A DNA stretch of 64,000 nucleotides from Cladorrhinum sp. PSN259 (Eukaryota; Ascomycota; Sordariomycetes; Sordariales; Podosporaceae), in NCBI GenBank assembly GCA_033725935.1, contig MU867120.1:1-64000 (forward strand). The letters are read 5' to 3'. Numbering within the stretch: position 1 is the first letter of the stretch; each line of letters starts with the position of its first letter. Below, in pieces: positions 12,241-23,234 of this stretch. Below the pieces are notes generated by a model, which searched no databases, was not told the DNA's origin, and saw only the letters and a program-made list of their open reading frames with translations. The position numbers were made by a program, and so were the translations under genes.

Positions 12241-12931
12241 TCACAGAGGGGAAGCATCTATGTAGACCTTCTTATAAACACGGCCTGGGTTGCATTCATC
12301 CATGATCACCACCGCTCCGCAAGTCTCGATTCTAGGCTCAAACATATGTTGACCAATAGCCTTCATCCTTTTCAACTCAAGACCTCCTTTGATTGTATAG
12401 TTACAAAAACCCTCGTATTGCAAGAGGTCACTTGATTGGAAATCATGGTAATGAGTCGCTTGCTGTAGGGTGTCCATGATGCCCAGTCAGTCGTACAGAA
12501 TCCGAAGTCTGGGTTTTGCAGCACAGCCTCGTGATGTTTCTGGTGTAACCTTGATACGAAAGATTGATGATTGGTAAATCTTATGAAAGGAAATAGAAGC
12601 TGTCCCATTATAGTGGCAATGTCCGGTACATCTCGACAAAGGGCGCAATGATCGTCGCATGTGACGGTTGCTGACTGTAAATCCTCAACCGCCAGGATGA
12701 TCCGCGCGAGGCACAACAGACAAACTACCCGGGGCGAGCGAGCTTGAAGTGTCCAAATTTTAGGTTTGAAGGAGTCCGGTGACGTTGTTGTGTACTAAGA
12801 GTGACGGTGTCCAGAGTGTCTTGTGTGAGTGAAACACGTTCAGTGGCTTGACCAAATACTCGGGTCCGAGGATCCTTCAACGCTATGTATCTGCAGTGGT
12901 AAAGATGCCAACGGGGATGCCGAAGCAACAA
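12241..12931 (-). pseudogene. Possible decayed gene of unknown family
   Basis: Three minus-strand open segments overlap end to end in different frames: 12931-12725, about 12733-12372 and 12477-12241. Protein-like text continues from one to the next if the frame shifts near 12733 (where the first ends in TAG) and near 12480. No splice consensus sits at either join, so decay by small indels is more likely than introns. The last segment contains FQSSDLLQYEGFCNY. The first has no ATG; its open frame begins with TTG, so the true start is missing or upstream. I do not recognise the family with certainty. Confidence 0.3.
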
Positions 12932-13183
12932 AGAGCATCACGTGTCTCTAGCTTTCAAAACCCTCAGCCGAGACCGGGCGAAGTCGAGGTTTGGACGAGA
13001 GGAAACTGTGACCGTTAAAGCAAATAAGAAATCTCAATGGCCACGGGGGCATGATCATCACTATTGGTTCACTGCGATGACGGGTTGAAAATCAATTTAT
13101 TAGTTTCGGAATACTACATTGCAATGAGGAAAGATCATCCCTCGACCAGTGGCATTGCACCACACCTGACATATGATACATGG

Positions 13184-13927
13184 TCAAAAGCCCTTATTCA
13201 CACCTTCCCATCCAGGATCCGCCTTCTTTGCCCTCACCAAATCGCCCGGCCAGCTGGCCTTTGGTGCCTTTTGCGGTTCCGAGATAGCCTGGTTGGCGAC
13301 CGCATCTCCGAGTTCCTTTTCAATCTCCAACCTGGGAAGCTGCCATCGAATGAGCTTCATCCCCTCAGCTCCACCGGGTAAGTCGTTGGCTGGTGGTTGC
13401 GGATAACTTCCAAAGTCTGCCCTCACAGCGAGGCGCAATGCTCGGACAGTCCCGCCCAGCCGCTCCGCGACACCCGGACTTGTGTGCAAGGACATGGCTA
13501 GCCATGCATCCCGTACCGCCGGTTCGGGGATACCGTGAGTGCGCAAGAGACGGGCTGCAACATCCGCCGAGACAACTTCGAAACGCTCCGGCACTGAATC
13601 GTAGGTCGATGTAGTTCCAATATCGTGCAAGATACATGCAACGAAGAGAACGTGGGGGTCGGCGCGGGCGACGCAGCCCGGAGTTGGAACGTCGTCGGCG
13701 GTTCCAGCACTTGTGTCTGCTGGGCCCGAGTCTTGGAATATAGTCATGAATGCTTGCGCGTAAAAATAAACTCGAATGCTGTGATACAAGACGGAGGCCG
13801 GCAGTGATGCTTTTGCCAGGACGAGTGCCTCAGTGCACACAGGGTGGTTTGGAAGGAGTGACCGGACTGCGGCAGTGATGGTGCCGGCGCCGTCCCCACT
13901 GGGGCCATGATCGGGCTTGTTGCACAT
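13184..13927 (-). CDS. HD-domain protein, cyanamide hydratase-like
   Basis: Single-exon 247-aa protein with an HD-superfamily metal site: His49 in the first helix, the His101-Asp102 pair in the motif HDIGTT, and His148 in SLHTSPG. The order and spacing match the fungal cyanamide hydratase / yeast Ddi2-like group, which hydrate cyanamide to urea or act on related small nitriles; many relatives have unknown substrates. The ATG at 13927 lies about 48 residues before the first metal ligand, as in relatives. It stands alone between a decayed gene and the dienelactone hydrolase. Confidence 0.85.
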   Translation of the reverse strand: MCNKPDHGPSGDGAGTITAAVRSLLPNHPVCTEALVLAKASLPASVLYHSIRVYFYAQAFMTIFQDSGPADTSAGTADDVPTPGCVARADPHVLFVACILHDIGTTSTYDSVPERFEVVSADVAARLLRTHGIPEPAVRDAWLAMSLHTSPGVAERLGGTVRALRLAVRADFGSYPQPPANDLPGGAEGMKLIRWQLPRLEIEKELGDAVANQAISEPQKAPKASWPGDLVRAKKADPGWEGVNKGF

Positions 13928-14730
13928 TTTGTTGTTGTTGTTACTGGAAAGTGTAGGCCAGATGGTTTTGTCGGTCCTGGGCCCGGTGCGTAAATATAAC
14001 GCGGGTCTTCAAAAGGGCGCTGATTCATCGACCTGACTCGAAGGGCGTGAAAGCCAATTAATAATCGCTGATGTGATCCCACCATGTTTTTTGGGGGGCA
14101 ATTCGTGCCGACGTTAGTGGATACAGACTATGGTGAATGAAACAAAGCTAGGTATGACCATACTTGTTCGAAAACACCCAAGGTGTGGGAACGAAACGGT
14201 AGCTTTGGTCATTGTTGACACTGAAAGGCAGAGATCTGAAAGAAAATAATGGGTTTGGTGTGCTCTGAAATGAGCCAATCATGGGTGGAATGCAATGTCT
14301 TAGAGGACAAGAAAAAACATAATAATTCTGAACGGTGTTGAAGCTAACTCCCGATGACATGAGAATTCAATGACGTTATGTGGGATCCCAGATCTCAGTG
14401 GTGTGGTTTGATGAAAGATGGAAATGGAGTGAGTAAGTGTTGATGTCGAGTGAGATGAAAAAGCTGGCATGAGACGTATAAGGTACTTGGGGCGTATTGA
14501 CGGACAGTGGCCGGTTCCGGTTCATCCGCAGAGTGTCACGTAACCCGCCAAATCCGGGCCAGTCACCGCGCCCTTGTCTCTAATAAGTCTAAACACCACC
14601 AACCACCCGCCAAATCAATCCTCTTATAGTCCTGCACTCAGTGACGCTGCCCGCAAAATATCAACCGGGAACCTTCCAGGTTCACCTTTCCAATACTTTC
14701 TCAATTCGACCCCGTGGTTGTCTCGACAAC
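13928..14730. other. Intergenic 0.8 kb between divergent genes
   Basis: This separates the minus-strand HD gene from the plus-strand dienelactone hydrolase and must hold both promoters. No gene is seen. Confidence 0.5.
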
Positions 14731-15645
14731 ATGCAAGCACCCTTTTGCAAAGACTGCTTCACCGGCACGTGCCGTGAAGACGCCGAGCCACAAGGAACGG
14801 AAGAAGTCGTTCACGGTTTCAAAACATACATCACACGCCCTCCTGCTTCCAGCGAAGGCAGCATCGCCACCGCCACCTCCAACAACGTAATCGTCTACAT
14901 CCCCGACGCCTTCGGCTGGCAAACCAAACACGCCCGCATCCTGGCAGACACCTACGCCGCCCGCGTCAACTGTCCAGTCTACCTCCCCGACTTCATGGCC
15001 GGATCCGCCCTCTCGGAATCATTCCTGGACACAAAATCCACCACCCTCTCCCCGCTCTCCAAGCTCCTCAGGCTGCTCCGTCTGATCCCGGGCCTCCTCG
15101 CCTTCTTCATCCGCAGCTACCGAGGCGCCTCGCACCCGCGCGTCCTGTCCTTCCTCCGTTCGATCCGTCCAGAGGTCCAAGGCAAGATAGGAGTGGCCGG
15201 GTTCTGCTGGGGCGGGATGCACTCCATTCTTTTGACGCACGACGTCCCGGAAAACAAGCTTGACGACGGCAAGTTCCTGGTGGACTGCGCGTTCTCTGCT
15301 CATCCGGGGATGTTGAACATACCCCGGGACATTGATGCCGTCAAGCAGCCGCTCAGTTTTGCCAATGGAGATGATGATGAGTACATGGGAAAAGAAAAGA
15401 TGCAAGTTTTGACAAAGATCTTGGAGGGCAAGAATGAAACTGAAGGAACTGCAGTGGGAGGGGAGCGGTATGAAGTAGTTGTGTATCCGGGGGCCAAGCA
15501 CGGGTTTGCAGTCAGAGGGGATTACTCTGATCCATCTCAGAAGGAACAGAGGGGAAGAAGTGAGGATCAGGCTGTTAGATGGTTTAGCAAGTGGTTCAAT
15601 GGGAGTGGTCATCTTATTGGGGGTAGTGTCACCGAAACGGCCTGA
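14731..15645 (+). CDS. Dienelactone hydrolase family protein
   Basis: Single-exon alpha/beta hydrolase of 304 aa. The family opens dienelactones in aromatic-ring breakdown; many fungal members have other or unknown ester substrates. The nucleophile elbow GFCWGG carries Cys159, the family's usual Cys in place of Ser. His257 in AKHGF is the likely triad histidine, and the acidic triad member is probably in the GDDDE stretch (213-217). I start at the ATG at 14731 because MQAPFCKDCFTG is a typical N-terminus; the upstream frame extension begins with a non-ATG codon. About 90 extra bases beyond the core give a longer loop (100-135) than bacterial members. It is convergent with the GNAT-like gene that follows. 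Confidence 0.92.
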   Translation: MQAPFCKDCFTGTCREDAEPQGTEEVVHGFKTYITRPPASSEGSIATATSNNVIVYIPDAFGWQTKHARILADTYAARVNCPVYLPDFMAGSALSESFLDTKSTTLSPLSKLLRLLRLIPGLLAFFIRSYRGASHPRVLSFLRSIRPEVQGKIGVAGFCWGGMHSILLTHDVPENKLDDGKFLVDCAFSAHPGMLNIPRDIDAVKQPLSFANGDDDEYMGKEKMQVLTKILEGKNETEGTAVGGERYEVVVYPGAKHGFAVRGDYSDPSQKEQRGRSEDQAVRWFSKWFNGSGHLIGGSVTETA

Positions 15646-15817
15646 AGTAATCATATTGCTTCTTCGCTATACCAATTGATACAATTCTGATCCTCGTTAC
15701 CCATTGGCCCGTTTTCGCACTTGATTGACACCAGTGATTCATAAAATGTCGATTGCTGGTAAATATACACGCTGTATTCCTCTAATGAACTCTTCCAAGG
15801 TTTGTACCGCTGCTAAT

Positions 15818-16810
15818 TTAAAAACTTGTATGAGCAGCTGAAGCAGAAATCTTTTTTCTACCCTTTCCACCCTTTTCTGATTCTGATTCTGACTTTTCTT
15901 CTGGATCATCTGGTTGCAGCTCAATCAACACCTGCTTGGGAATAAAACGTGTCCTCCAGCGACACCCATGGGCATTCTCTCCTTCTTCATTCGGAAAATC
16001 GTATTGGCTGCACACTTTCACCTTCCAACCGAAACCTTCCTTGGACCAAATCTTCTCGATGTAGGGGTGCATTGAGTGCACCACCATAATGCGAAACCCT
16101 TCAATCATCATCCGCCCCATCAAACACTCGAAGAGCGCCTTGGCCCGGCCCCTGTTTTGATAATCTTTCCTTGTGACTGTTCCGCAGCGCCAGATACACC
16201 TGCCTCGTCGAACGTTGATTACGCGGTGTTCCATGTTCCTGGGCGGGAATTCGGCTCGTTCGAAAAGTTTGTCGGCGATCTTTGCCCACATGAGCTCGCG
16301 CTCAAAAAATCGTTCATCGTAGAGACCGGGGAACTGTCTGTGAAGATCCTGTTTGATCTCGCTATCCATGCGCGCAGGGTATCGCCAAATGTTTCTGACG
16401 TCGTGGGCCAGCGCAATGGAAACCAGGGGAAAATCCATCTCATCGAGGAGCTCTTGTCGTGTTTTGGCCAGGTAATTCTTCCAATCTCTGCGCCAAAGCA
16501 ACACGCCGCCGAGCTCTCGGCCGATCTCATACTTGTATTGATAGTGTTTGTCAAATAAACCCCAACAGCGACCCTCGCCGAGGAGGTGTGAGAAGGTGTT
16601 GATATTGCGGAGCCAACACCAGGCTTGATGCAGAAGCTGGATGTCAGGCATCGGGGGTGGTGCAGTTGGTTCTGGCGTGTCGTCAACGAGCCAAGAGTCG
16701 AATGCCACACTGTAGGCGAGGATGGCGGTTACCTACTGCACATCTCTGTGAGTGAGCTTTCGAACATAATATTTTCTGGAGATTGGAATCTCGGTAGGCA
16801 TCAAGTTCAT
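15818..16810 (-). pseudogene. GNAT-type N-acetyltransferase with an in-frame TAG
   Basis: From 16732 to the stop at 15818 the frame encodes 304 residues with a GNAT-like core: VTAILAYSVAFDSW at the start, an acetyl-CoA-loop-like RKDYQNRGRAKALFE at about two thirds, then IEKIWSKEGFGW, the usual late helix before the final strands. The C-terminus is Ser/Glu/Lys-rich. The expected first beta strand lies directly upstream in the same frame: ATG at 16810, 25 codons including KYYVRKLTHRDV, then TAG at 16733-16735 followed at once by the core. No GT...AG pair of sensible length removes the stop. A CAG-to-TAG change would explain it. Translation could still start at an internal ATG (16651), giving 277 aa without the first strand. 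Substrate unknown. Confidence 0.6.
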
Positions 16811-17439
16811 GTTGGCGATGATTATTCGACTAATATTATGATGAAATCTATTGGTGGTAGTGATTCAAGTCGAACATGGGGGCTCAAAAATTTCGGGCAA
16901 TTTTGTACGAGTCAAAGTCCCTCTGAACATTTCTCTCAATCACCAAACTCCCCGTTCGTTCCTGCCCTCGGTCACCCAGAAGATCCCCTTTCAAGTTTCA
17001 ACCCGCCGAATGTGACTACCTGATAATCCCCACAATCGTTCTTTGCTGGCTGCATCAGGCTTTTCAAACTCCTTGCCCCTCACTCCTGTCCTTTCCGTGC
17101 CTGCCTATCAACGCAGATCATGGTTGCCCAGAACAGACGATGCAGATGAACCGGCATTCTTCCTGGTTACACAAGAGCACCCCGCACCCAAACTTCAAGC
17201 AACCAGCAAACCCACGGCTGGTATTTGTATTGCCGGAATCGGGGAATTATGTGACATGGTTTTCGGTTCAATGGCAGCGTCTCCGAACCTTGTTGCAGGA
17301 TTGTTGCATGGTGAAGCAGATCTGGCCACGGTAGTTCAGGGTGAATTGTATCACTTAATATGTGCGCGCTTCCCCAATGCTTCTTCTCCCGTCCAACAGC
17401 CACCTCCTAGCATCCATACCAAAAACACAGCAAATCACA
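16811..17439. other. Intergenic 0.6 kb between divergent genes
   Basis: Promoter space for the GNAT-like gene (minus) and the VAO-type flavoprotein (plus). The plus ORF at 17043-17648 is a shadow of the flavoprotein's first exon and upstream region. Confidence 0.5.
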
Positions 17440-19649
17440 ATGTCCACCACCTTTCCTCCCACCTACACCGACAAGGCATACGAAGATGCCCACCTCTCAA
17501 CCTACGAACGCAACCCGCGTCATCCAATCAAGCCGGTCCTTCCTCCTGGCATTCGGGAAGAAGAATTCAAGCAGGCGATACAGGAGTTCATCTCCATCGT
17601 GGGGAAGGAGGCGGTGTTTGTGGACTCGGCGCTGTCGGATTACATTGATCCGTATGATGTCAATGAGGCCGATCCGACGAAGCGGAAGGTGCCTAGTGCT
17701 GCTGTCTGGTATGGAATATGTGTTTTTTACTTTACCATCTTCTTCTCCTTCCAGTTTAGTGCAATTGGTCCCCCTTCGGTGGTTCCCTCGGGGTCTTGTT
17801 TAGGTGGACGCAAAGAGAGCTACCAAACACCTTGCTCCCCTTTTTTGGCCACCTTACTCGGCCCCTTAAAAACCCCTTTAAACCCATTATCATCTGCCTT
17901 TTACCTCCCTTCACACGTCTAATGTTCAATTGATCTTCAACCCTGCTAACAGGATTTTGCGATAGTCCCCAAAACACCGCTCAACTGAAATCAGTCCTTC
18001 TCACCGCAAACACCCACCGCATCCCCCTCTGGACCTTCTCCCGCGGCAAGAACCTAGGCTATGGCGGCCCCGCACCCCGCGTGAACGGGTCCGTCGCGCT
18101 CGATTTACATCGCATGGACAAAATCCTAGAAGTAAACGACGAGTTCCATTATGCAGTGGTCGAACCGGGCGTCACCTGGGCCCAGCTATACGAGTACTGC
18201 GTGCAACACAAAAAGAAGGTCTGGCCTTCGACCCCGTCGTTGGGGTGGGGGAGCGTTATTGGTAATGTATGTGTTCTCTTCTTTTCCCTCTCTCGTGGGT
18301 GGTACGTACTCTGTAACAGCAGAAAAACTGATTGTCGGCCTTTGAATGAAACAGACAGTAGACAGAGGAATGGGCTTTGGCATGAACTATGCACACCACC
18401 AGTGCGTCTCCGGGATGGAAGTGATGCTGGCAGACGGGGATGTGATTCGTACAGGGCAATGGGGCATCAGCAAATCCCCCAGCGCCTTCCTCTCCAAGTT
18501 CACTTACGGCCCTTCGGTGGAGGGACTCTTCTTCCAGTCGAACCTTGGAGTGATTACCAAGATGAGCATCTGGCTTACCCCCCAACCGCAAGCTTACATG
18601 TGCTGTTCGTTCGGCATGCCGCGGTTTGAAGACCTGGAGGTGATGGTTGACATCTTTGGCGAGATGAAGAGGAACGGGACGATATACTCTTGCGTGTGGT
18701 TTACGAGCTTGATTGAGACCCTTTGCATCTCTGGAAGGAGAGAGGATTACTGGAAGGGTGAGGGCCCGGTTCCCGATTGGAGGCTGGAGGAACTGAGGAA
18801 GGAGACCGGGTTTGGACACTGGTATGCTAGGTGGGGGCTTTACGGACCCAAGAGGATCGTGGAAGCTACGTTTGAAGAGATTAAAGAGGTGCTGAAGAAG
18901 AGAGCGCCGACGGGGGAGATTGTGGGGAAGTTGTACACTGCCAAGGATGGGGAGGAGAGACTTGATGCACTGAGCGTGCCGGAGGAGGAAGGGGGCATGT
19001 TTGTTGGTGTTCCGACGCTTTGGAGCTTGCCGTTGATTAATTGGCCGATACCGAAGGCGAAGAAGCATGGAAAGGCCGCGCACGGGGATTATGCCCCGGT
19101 CATACCGTCCTCGGGAAAAATGCTGTTGGAGTGGATGAAGGCTAGCAAGCCTATTTGTGAGGCAAACGGGGTGGAGCTGATGGCGGACTTTTTCATGCAT
19201 GAGCGGCACGTGGTGCTGATGAACATGTTTACTTGGGATCAGACGGATCCGAATCAAAAGGCCAAGATGAATAGTTTATACCACGGGTTGTATGATCTGG
19301 CCAAGGAGAGGGGGTATGGCATGTATAGGGGACATGTGAACCATATGGGTGAGTCTTCTCTCGGGGATGCCAGAGGAATCAATCAGTGCTGACCAGTCTC
19401 AGATCTCATTGCCGACTTCAATGACTTCAACAACCATGCGTATAACAGGTTCATAGAGAAGATCAAGGTAAGAGTTCGCCGCACTTCCTTGAAGAGCTTG
19501 TCAGACTGACACCCACGCAGGACGCAGTTGATCCCAACGGCATTCTCTCGCCGGGAAAGCAAGGAATCTGGCCCAATCGGTTCAGACACCTAAGAGAGAC
19601 TAAAGTGGTTGAAGAAACGCCAAAGACTGAGGAGAAGGCCAAGCTTTGA
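17440..19649 (+). CDS. FAD-linked oxidase, vanillyl-alcohol oxidase family (5 exons)
   Basis: Flavoprotein of the VAO/PCMH group, oxidising para-substituted phenols such as vanillyl alcohol or related compounds with release of hydrogen peroxide. Exons by eye: 17440-17708, 17966-18266, 18355-19348, 19403-19467 and 19521-19649; introns of 257, 88, 54 and 53 bp keep the frame and give 585 aa, close to the family's usual 560. The FAD-binding segment runs from about residue 90 (CPQNTAQLKSVLLTANTH) through the diagnostic SRGKNLGYGG to WGSVIGN and GMGFGMNYAHHQCVSGMEV. The C-terminal part ends with DPNGILSPGKQGIWP, typical of VAO. The first intron is three to five times longer than the others. It is convergent with a second flavoprotein, 310 bp away. 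A role in aromatic catabolism fits the family; substrate is inferred. Confidence 0.93.
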
Positions 19650-19959
19650 AGGATATCCAGAAAGAAAGATCTGTGATGACCACCGGGGTCTATTGATGTC
19701 AGTGTGATCTGGCACACTTTGTACAAGCTATACCAGTCTGGTACCTATTTGACTTTTTTCTTGTTTGACAATCTCGTATTTTTCCCCCGCTTATATTTTC
19801 TTTATGTTTCTCGTTCAAGGTTTCGTGAGTTCTGTCCGGGCGAGAAGTAAATGACCATCCAACGGATGAGGTTCTAGATAATTGGAGTTATGTGGCAAAA
19901 TCATGATTAAGTACATAATAGAAGTATCAGTGGTGTTCCCCAGATATCATGCGGGCAGC
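19650..19959. other. Shared 3' region of two convergent flavoprotein genes
   Basis: This 310-bp space must hold the 3' untranslated ends of the VAO-type gene and of the monooxygenase. No gene is seen. Overlapping 3' transcripts are possible. Confidence 0.5.
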
Positions 19960-21450
19960 TCAAACATCCTTTGACTTGCCAACATACTGCATGCCGGTCT
20001 TGACACTGCTAAACATCAACTGCCAGACATCCACCACCCAGCTTGTCCCCATCCGCCAAACGCCAACACCCGCAGCAAGCGGTAGCCTGTCCAGAGCAGT
20101 GACCGCATACGTGGATGTCAAGTTGAAGAACGATTTGTGCGGGAGGCGGGCGCGTTCCGACGCCTCGATGGCAGGCTTAGCAATCACCGTCCCCGTCTTC
20201 TCCTGGTGCTTGATGACCTTAATCAGCTTGCGGGTGCGGACGTCAGCGCCAGGAGTCCATGTGGCAGCTGTATAGCCCGTAATCAAGCCCGCGTTCGGCA
20301 CGCCCTCCAGCATGCACCCGTTCCACACGTATCTCTGGTTCATGGTATCGTTGAGCGAGACACCGTCAATGTCAACCGCAATGTTGGAAAGCAATTCCAT
20401 GTAGAGCCCAGTAGCGGTGATGATCATATCTGCTTCCAATTTCTCGCCAGACTTGAGAAGAATTCCATCTTCGGTCACGGTTTCAATGATGTCGGTGACG
20501 ATGTTGACGTTGGGCTTGTGCAGGGCTTTGTAGAAGTCACCGCCAGGGGAAAAGCATAATCTCTGCTGGAAAGGATCGTAACGGGGGTTGAAGTGCTTTT
20601 CGACATCGAAGCCCTTTGGTAGTTGAGCTCTTGCTCTATTCAGGAGCAGTTTGCGGCCGGCGTTTGGAAACGTGAGAATATACTTGACAAAGGAAGTCTC
20701 GGTGAACATTCTCCGCCACCAGTTGATGACCACAGCCCAACGCTTAGGGATCCATCTCGAGAGGTTCTTGACCGCCTTGTCTTTTCTGGGTAGGCTCAGG
20801 ATGAAAGATGGACTTCTCTGAAGCATGGTCAGAGATCCAGCCGTCTCTGCCATGGCGGGCATTAGAGTAACTGCCGTGGCGCCCGAGCCAATAATGATAA
20901 CCTTCTTCCCTGCGTAGTCGACACTGTCGTCCCAAAACTGAGGGTGAACCACTTGACCGCCAAACTTCTCGATCCCGGGAATGACAGCTGGTTGAACCTT
21001 GTCGTAGCTGTAGTAACCACTGCAGGCGAACAACCACGATGCCTTCATGACCCTCTTCTCGACCGATCCATCCTCTAGAGTCGCATCAATATGCAGAGTC
21101 CACCGCTGCTCTTGGGTACTCCAGCTGGCGGAAGTGACGCGATTCCGAAACTGGATCTTCTTGTCGATACCCTCCTCGGCCGCGCACTTCTTGACATAGT
21201 TGGCAATGTCCTGAGCTTGAGCCATGGTCGATTCATATGGCCAGGGGCGCCACGGGAATCCAAAGAGCGCCATAGCACTGTCTGTACGAATCCCAGGATA
21301 CTTCCAAAATGCCCATGTTCCTCCCATTTTCGATCTCGACTCAAGGATGGTGAAGCTGTGATTGGGCAGCTCATTCTGCAGGCGGTATGCGGCGTTGATG
21401 CCGCTCACGCCGGCGCCGATAATAACGATGTCGAGTTCTCGGGTTGCCAT
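19960..21450 (-). CDS. FAD/NADPH monooxygenase (Baeyer-Villiger/FMO type)
   Basis: Single-exon 496-aa class B flavin monooxygenase. The FAD Rossmann motif IGAGVSGINA lies at 11-20, a Baeyer-Villiger-like fingerprint FxGxxxHxxxW at Phe163, Gly165, His169 and Trp173, and a second dinucleotide motif IIGSGATA at about 186-193 for NADPH. ATG lies at 21450. Such enzymes insert oxygen into ketones or oxidise N/S atoms; the sequence alone does not settle which. A hydrophobic, aromatic C-terminus may sit on a membrane. Its convergent placement with a VAO-type oxidase suggests, but does not prove, a shared catabolic task. Confidence 0.92.
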   Translation of the reverse strand: MATRELDIVIIGAGVSGINAAYRLQNELPNHSFTILESRSKMGGTWAFWKYPGIRTDSAMALFGFPWRPWPYESTMAQAQDIANYVKKCAAEEGIDKKIQFRNRVTSASWSTQEQRWTLHIDATLEDGSVEKRVMKASWLFACSGYYSYDKVQPAVIPGIEKFGGQVVHPQFWDDSVDYAGKKVIIIGSGATAVTLMPAMAETAGSLTMLQRSPSFILSLPRKDKAVKNLSRWIPKRWAVVINWWRRMFTETSFVKYILTFPNAGRKLLLNRARAQLPKGFDVEKHFNPRYDPFQQRLCFSPGGDFYKALHKPNVNIVTDIIETVTEDGILLKSGEKLEADMIITATGLYMELLSNIAVDIDGVSLNDTMNQRYVWNGCMLEGVPNAGLITGYTAATWTPGADVRTRKLIKVIKHQEKTGTVIAKPAIEASERARLPHKSFFNLTSTYAVTALDRLPLAAGVGVWRMGTSWVVDVWQLMFSSVKTGMQYVGKSKDV

Positions 21451-22624
21451 TTTTTGGGACTTTGCGTCGACTAAAATGAGAGACGTGCAGCCAGTGCTAA
21501 ACAGGGCGAGCTTTTGGAAGTTGAGATGAACCCCTCGAGCAATTTATTGATGAGATCCAGGTGGTGGAGTGTCGGGTTCATCCCGAAATCTCGGCGCTAA
21601 GGCATCCCGCTTCAGCTGCTGGCATTCTTGGCATCGCCCAGCAGGGATTTCATTTGACGGCAGAATCGTGGAGGGGCGAAACCTGAAAAAAAGTTAAAGA
21701 CTGATTTCCATGTTGGGAATTCAAAAGCATCCCGATCGAGAAAACAGTCTAGAAGAAGAGAACTCGGAAGCCGCCGGCAAGAAGCACGGAGCAAAGTTCG
21801 ATCTTGGACAAATGGATCGGGTCTTCCGGGGGTTCTGGTCGAGTCCGTCGGGCCAATGCAGAGTCCGGTTTGTGGACCCCCAACACAAACCTGGAGGATA
21901 CCCACGCACGGCAATTGTGCACCTGCCAAGTCGGCTGTGGCCGTGGACTTCAGGGTGGCAGTTGCTGTCACTCGGTGGGGAATGACCCCCAACCAAAGAA
22001 CACCCCCACTCAATTCTTCGCATGGTTGTCATCTCGTGGTAGTTACATGGTGATACCACGGCCATGTTTCGAGCAACTACATAGGGTCTTTTTGAGCTGT
22101 GAACCGGGTTCAAAATTCTTCAGCTGATATGTGCTTGGCGGAAATATCAGGGGCAACAGAAGCCGTTCTGGGTCACAAGTGGAACCATTGTGTGGCCGAC
22201 TTGCAGTTGCCTTCTTGTCGTTGCAGCCGGTATTGGTCACGATGTGATTAGACAAAATTGGCGGAAAAATACTTTGCCCATCTCAAACACTGGGAAGGCA
22301 CCTACGTAGTGGTTCCGAAGGCCGTCATTGCAATGTCGTAGAATTTCAGAACCTCCCGTCACCAGAAAACCCGACCGCCTTCTTTTTCTTCTTCCTCTTC
22401 CCTACCACCAAACAACAGCCGCTACCAAGTCCATCGTTAAATCCAAGCTGCAATCGTTGAACGCATCGCAGCATTTGGCCGTCACTTCAGAATTTATCTG
22501 GCCAGGTACGGTGAATGCTTCGTATTATTTATCTGTCTGTAACCACATCTCTAATAATGTACAGGCTGCCATTCAACACCGCACCGTCACGTTCTTTCGG
22601 ATAACCACATAAGCATCCACCAAC
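21451..22624. other. Intergenic 1.2 kb, divergent promoters
   Basis: Separates the monooxygenase (minus) from the small membrane protein (plus). The short frames here lack ATG starts or family features. Confidence 0.5.
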
Positions 22625-23071
22625 ATGCAGACCACCGCAAATACGGATAGCCCAACGGCTCCTCTGCCTCCCCAACAGGCCTTGACCCGTGACCCACCTC
22701 CGTACACCGAGACTGACTCTATCGGCCACATCTCTAATATCTCTACCACCACCACACTTCGCGAGGATGGGAACAAGGCAGCAGCTGACAACACGCAAGC
22801 ACCCCCTGCCCCCGAGAAGACAACTGTCGGAAAATCCACATTCTACATCGTCGACCTAGAGATCCAAGACCCCAACGGTCAGGCTGGTCACGATGCCCAA
22901 CAGCGGAGACGGTTCCGGCCATCAGGCTGGATGACGCATCGCTTGTCTCCTGTAGGCGCAGCGATGGTTGATGGATTTCTCTTCGCCATGACTGGCATGT
23001 TGTTCTGCTGCCTGCTCTTTGTATCGATCCATTTCTTCTCGGCTGATTCCATGGACCAAGAAGGGAACTGA
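22625..23071 (+). CDS. Small protein with one C-terminal membrane segment, 148 aa
   Basis: ATG at 22625. The first 65 residues are Pro/Thr/Ser/Gln-rich and probably disordered (a PPPYT motif at about 24-28). A basic patch (QRRRFRPS, about 92-99) precedes a single hydrophobic stretch (about 112-138, including MVDGFLFAMTGMLFCCLLFVSIHFF), leaving a short acidic tail. This looks like a membrane-anchored protein with a cytosolic N-terminus. The PPxY-like motif could bind WW-domain ubiquitin ligases, but that is speculation. Family not recognised. Its 3' end lies 163 bp from the convergent SnoaL protein gene. Confidence 0.7.
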   Translation: MQTTANTDSPTAPLPPQQALTRDPPPYTETDSIGHISNISTTTTLREDGNKAAADNTQAPPAPEKTTVGKSTFYIVDLEIQDPNGQAGHDAQQRRRFRPSGWMTHRLSPVGAAMVDGFLFAMTGMLFCCLLFVSIHFFSADSMDQEGN

Positions 23072-23234
23072 AGAAAATCTGGCATGTAATCACTCTTTGC
23101 GGGAGTTGGCGGTTTGCGAATCACAGCGGATAAGTTAGACAAGATTTGGTTTTTGTTTCTTCATGGTTATCATCTCCCTACTCCGTATACAGACAGAAAT
23201 AAGAAAGTCCCCTTTTTTGATCAATTTTCGTCAT

